From the NCBI GenBank assembly GCA_900315265.1, contig OMYN01000019.1, forward strand, positions 1 to 36,084: a stretch of 36,084 nt of DNA, given 5' to 3'. Positions within the stretch are counted from its first letter, which is position 1. Each line of letters starts with the position of its first letter. The translations under genes and the position numbers were made by a program. Positions 34,894 to 36,084 of this stretch are shown here, one piece after another. The notes below the pieces were generated by a model that ran no database searches, was not told the origin of the DNA, and saw nothing but the letters and a program-made list of their open reading frames with translations. This stretch comes from an uncultured Eubacteriales bacterium (lineage in GTDB: Bacteria; Bacillota; Clostridia; Lachnospirales; Bianqueaceae).

Positions 34894-35793
34894 ATGACCG
34901 ATAGTCATAAATCATACGTTCTGAGCTGCTGTTCCACGGCAGACCTGTCCAAAGACCATTTTGAAAAGCGTTCCATCCACTTTATCTGCTTCCATTTTTT
35001 CCTAAACGGCACCGAATATGACGATGACCTTGGTCAGAGTGTTCCCTTTGATCAGTTTTACAAAGCCATGGCCCAGGGCGCTTCGACTCGCACGTCACAG
35101 TGCAATGTAGAGGAATATGTAGCGTATTTCCGGCCCTTCCTTGAGGACGGCAAGGATATCCTTCATGTGACTTTATCGTCCGGCATTTCCGGCACCTATA
35201 ACTCCGCCTGCGCTGCACGAGACAAATTGGCAGAGGAATTTCCGGACCGAAAGATCTACATCGTTGATTCCTTAGGCGCTTCTTCCGGCTACGGCCTGCT
35301 GATGGATAAAATGGCCGACCTTCGGGACGAAGGCTGGACTATCGATCAGCTATATCAATGGGTATTGACCAACCGCCTGAAAGTCCATCACTGGTTCTTT
35401 TCCACCGACCTTACCTATTACGTAAGGGGAGGCCGCATCAGCAAAGCTTCCGGCATGTTCGGTACTTTACTGCGCATCTGCCCGCTGTTGAATATGAATG
35501 ATAAAGGGCTTCTTATCCCCCGGGAAAAGATCCGTACCAAAAAGGCGGTCATCCAGCGCATCGTCGAAAAAATGAAGACGTACGCGGATAATCGCCTGGA
35601 TTACAGTGGTAAATGCTATATTTCCGAATCGGATTGCATGGAAGATGCCCACACAGTCGCCATGCTGGTCGAACAGACCTTTCCTCATCTTGACGGAAAA
35701 GTCGAGATCAACAGTGTCGGTACCGTGATCGGCAGCCATACCGGTCCCGGAACCATCGCCCTCTTCTTTTTCGGAGATAAACGCAATAACTAA
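34894..35793 (+). CDS. DegV family protein (FakB-like fatty-acid-binding protein)
   Basis: Cytosolic protein of the DegV/FakB family; FakB members hold a fatty acid for phosphorylation by FakA. Visible family marks are SCCSTADLS near the start, STRTSQ at 64-69, the phosphate-site loop SSGISGTYNSA at 95-105, DSLGASSGYG at 125-134, TYYVRGGRISK, and the C-terminal VGTVIGSHTGPGTIALFF. Length (299 aa) is normal. AAGGAG precedes the ATG by six bases. The first five codons coincide with the palindrome-like 15-mer found at the MMPL promoter, so the TetR regulator may bind across the start codon. No fakA lies nearby. Confidence 0.93.
   Translation: MTDSHKSYVLSCCSTADLSKDHFEKRSIHFICFHFFLNGTEYDDDLGQSVPFDQFYKAMAQGASTRTSQCNVEEYVAYFRPFLEDGKDILHVTLSSGISGTYNSACAARDKLAEEFPDRKIYIVDSLGASSGYGLLMDKMADLRDEGWTIDQLYQWVLTNRLKVHHWFFSTDLTYYVRGGRISKASGMFGTLLRICPLLNMNDKGLLIPREKIRTKKAVIQRIVEKMKTYADNRLDYSGKCYISESDCMEDAHTVAMLVEQTFPHLDGKVEINSVGTVIGSHTGPGTIALFFFGDKRNN
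34895..34907. promoter_or_regulatory. TetR-type operator site 5, at the degV-family start codon
   Basis: TGACCGATAGTCA, with flanking A and T the same 15 bases as at 28710-28724 and in the same orientation. It lies over codons 1 to 5 of the gene, whose N-terminal residues (MTDSH) are outside the conserved fold and so free to hold a binding site. Confidence 0.6.
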
Positions 35794-35924
35794 AGGATTC
35801 GAGAGACGAGGCCGTTCGAGCGACGGCTCCGGAGGGAGTAGCATATCGCGCCGGTACTGATAACGACTGCATATCACACCGGCGCTGGCGGATAAATTTC
35901 CTTTTTTTCTACTTTTTTTATGCC
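35794..35924. other. Intergenic stretch with two spaced direct repeats
   Basis: GCATATCGCGCCGG at 35841 and GCATATCACACCGG at 35869 are direct repeats 28 bases apart. A small hairpin GCCGT/ACGGC lies near 35818. GGCGGATAAA occurs at about 35888 and again at 35929 within the next hairpin. There is no gene that I can support. Confidence 0.4.
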
Positions 35925-35972
35925 AGTGGCGGATAAAACGGCTCAGATTGCTGATTTTATCCGCCACTTTTT
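35925..35972 (+). terminator. Terminator of the degV-family gene
   Basis: AGTGGCGGATAAAA pairs with TTTTATCCGCCACT, 14 perfect pairs with a 16-base loop, followed by five T residues. It lies about 130 bases after the stop codon. Confidence 0.75.
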
Positions 35973-36041
35973 AGTCCTTTTAGACTGAACTGTACCCCGT
36001 GTCAAGGACACAGATCAAAAAAATTTCTACGCTTTTTGCTC

Positions 36042-36063
36042 TACCAGTGCTGCTGGTATTTTT
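36042..36063 (+). terminator. Small terminator-like hairpin at the right edge
   Basis: TACCAG-TGCTG-CTGGTA followed by TTTTT. It is a short stem of six pairs and may belong to a gene or element outside the window. Confidence 0.35.
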
Positions 36064-36084
36064 CCAGATATCAAGTAATGGTAA

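Noticed and set aside
35467..35967. 166-codon minus-strand frame opposite the end of the degV-family gene
   Set aside because: It starts inside the terminator hairpin and runs antisense to a conserved coding region; no motif.

Overview
The window is a dense piece of chromosome from a moderately GC-rich member of the Bacillota, most likely class Clostridia (Lachnospiraceae or a relative). The basis is the gene set and order: asp23/gls24, nusB, xseAB, ispA, dxs, argR, recN; ruvAB with zapA; a SEDS protein paired with a short class B PBP; pyrK/pyrD of the NAD-dependent type; DegV; and strong AGGAGG-type ribosome binding sites. Identification is from reading protein motifs only; no search was run.

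Layout. 1-453: AT-rich gap with about four degenerate 61-bp tandem units carrying TGTCTG/CAGACA arms, then the terminator of the long leftward operon. 454-17590 (minus): sixteen tightly packed genes, read from the right as asp23, nusB, xseA, xseB, ispA, dxs, argR, recN, an HI0933-type flavoprotein, 5-FTHF cyclo-ligase, ruvA, ruvB, zapA, a U32/RlhA-like protein, SEDS polymerase and class B PBP. A good promoter precedes asp23, and an internal hairpin lies directly before nusB. 17742-22911 (minus): three separately promoted genes, leuS, a beta-propeller lactonase and aspA; a 3 x 33-bp hairpin repeat lies between the lactonase and leuS. 23147-28652 (minus): an MMPL transporter followed by a 1136-aa secreted protein made mostly of XXXLXXG heptads. 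28954-29592 (plus): a divergent TetR regulator. 29708-33675 (minus): pyrC-pyrF-pyrK-pyrD for UMP synthesis. 33810-35793 (plus): an AEC-family permease and a DegV/FakB-like protein. 35794-36084: hairpins and short repeats, no gene.

How parts work together. The long operon joins isoprenoid precursor synthesis (dxs, ispA), DNA repair (recN, ruvAB, xseAB) and septum or wall synthesis (zapA, SEDS, PBP). The most interesting unit is the TetR-MMPL-heptad cluster. Four palindromes of the type TGACC-N3-GGTCA lie on the two divergent promoters, and an identical 15-mer, ATGACCGATAGTCAT, forms the first five codons of the degV-family gene 6 kb away. This suggests one regulator controls a lipid-type exporter, its giant secreted partner and a fatty-acid-binding protein. 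That is inference from DNA sites, not demonstrated.
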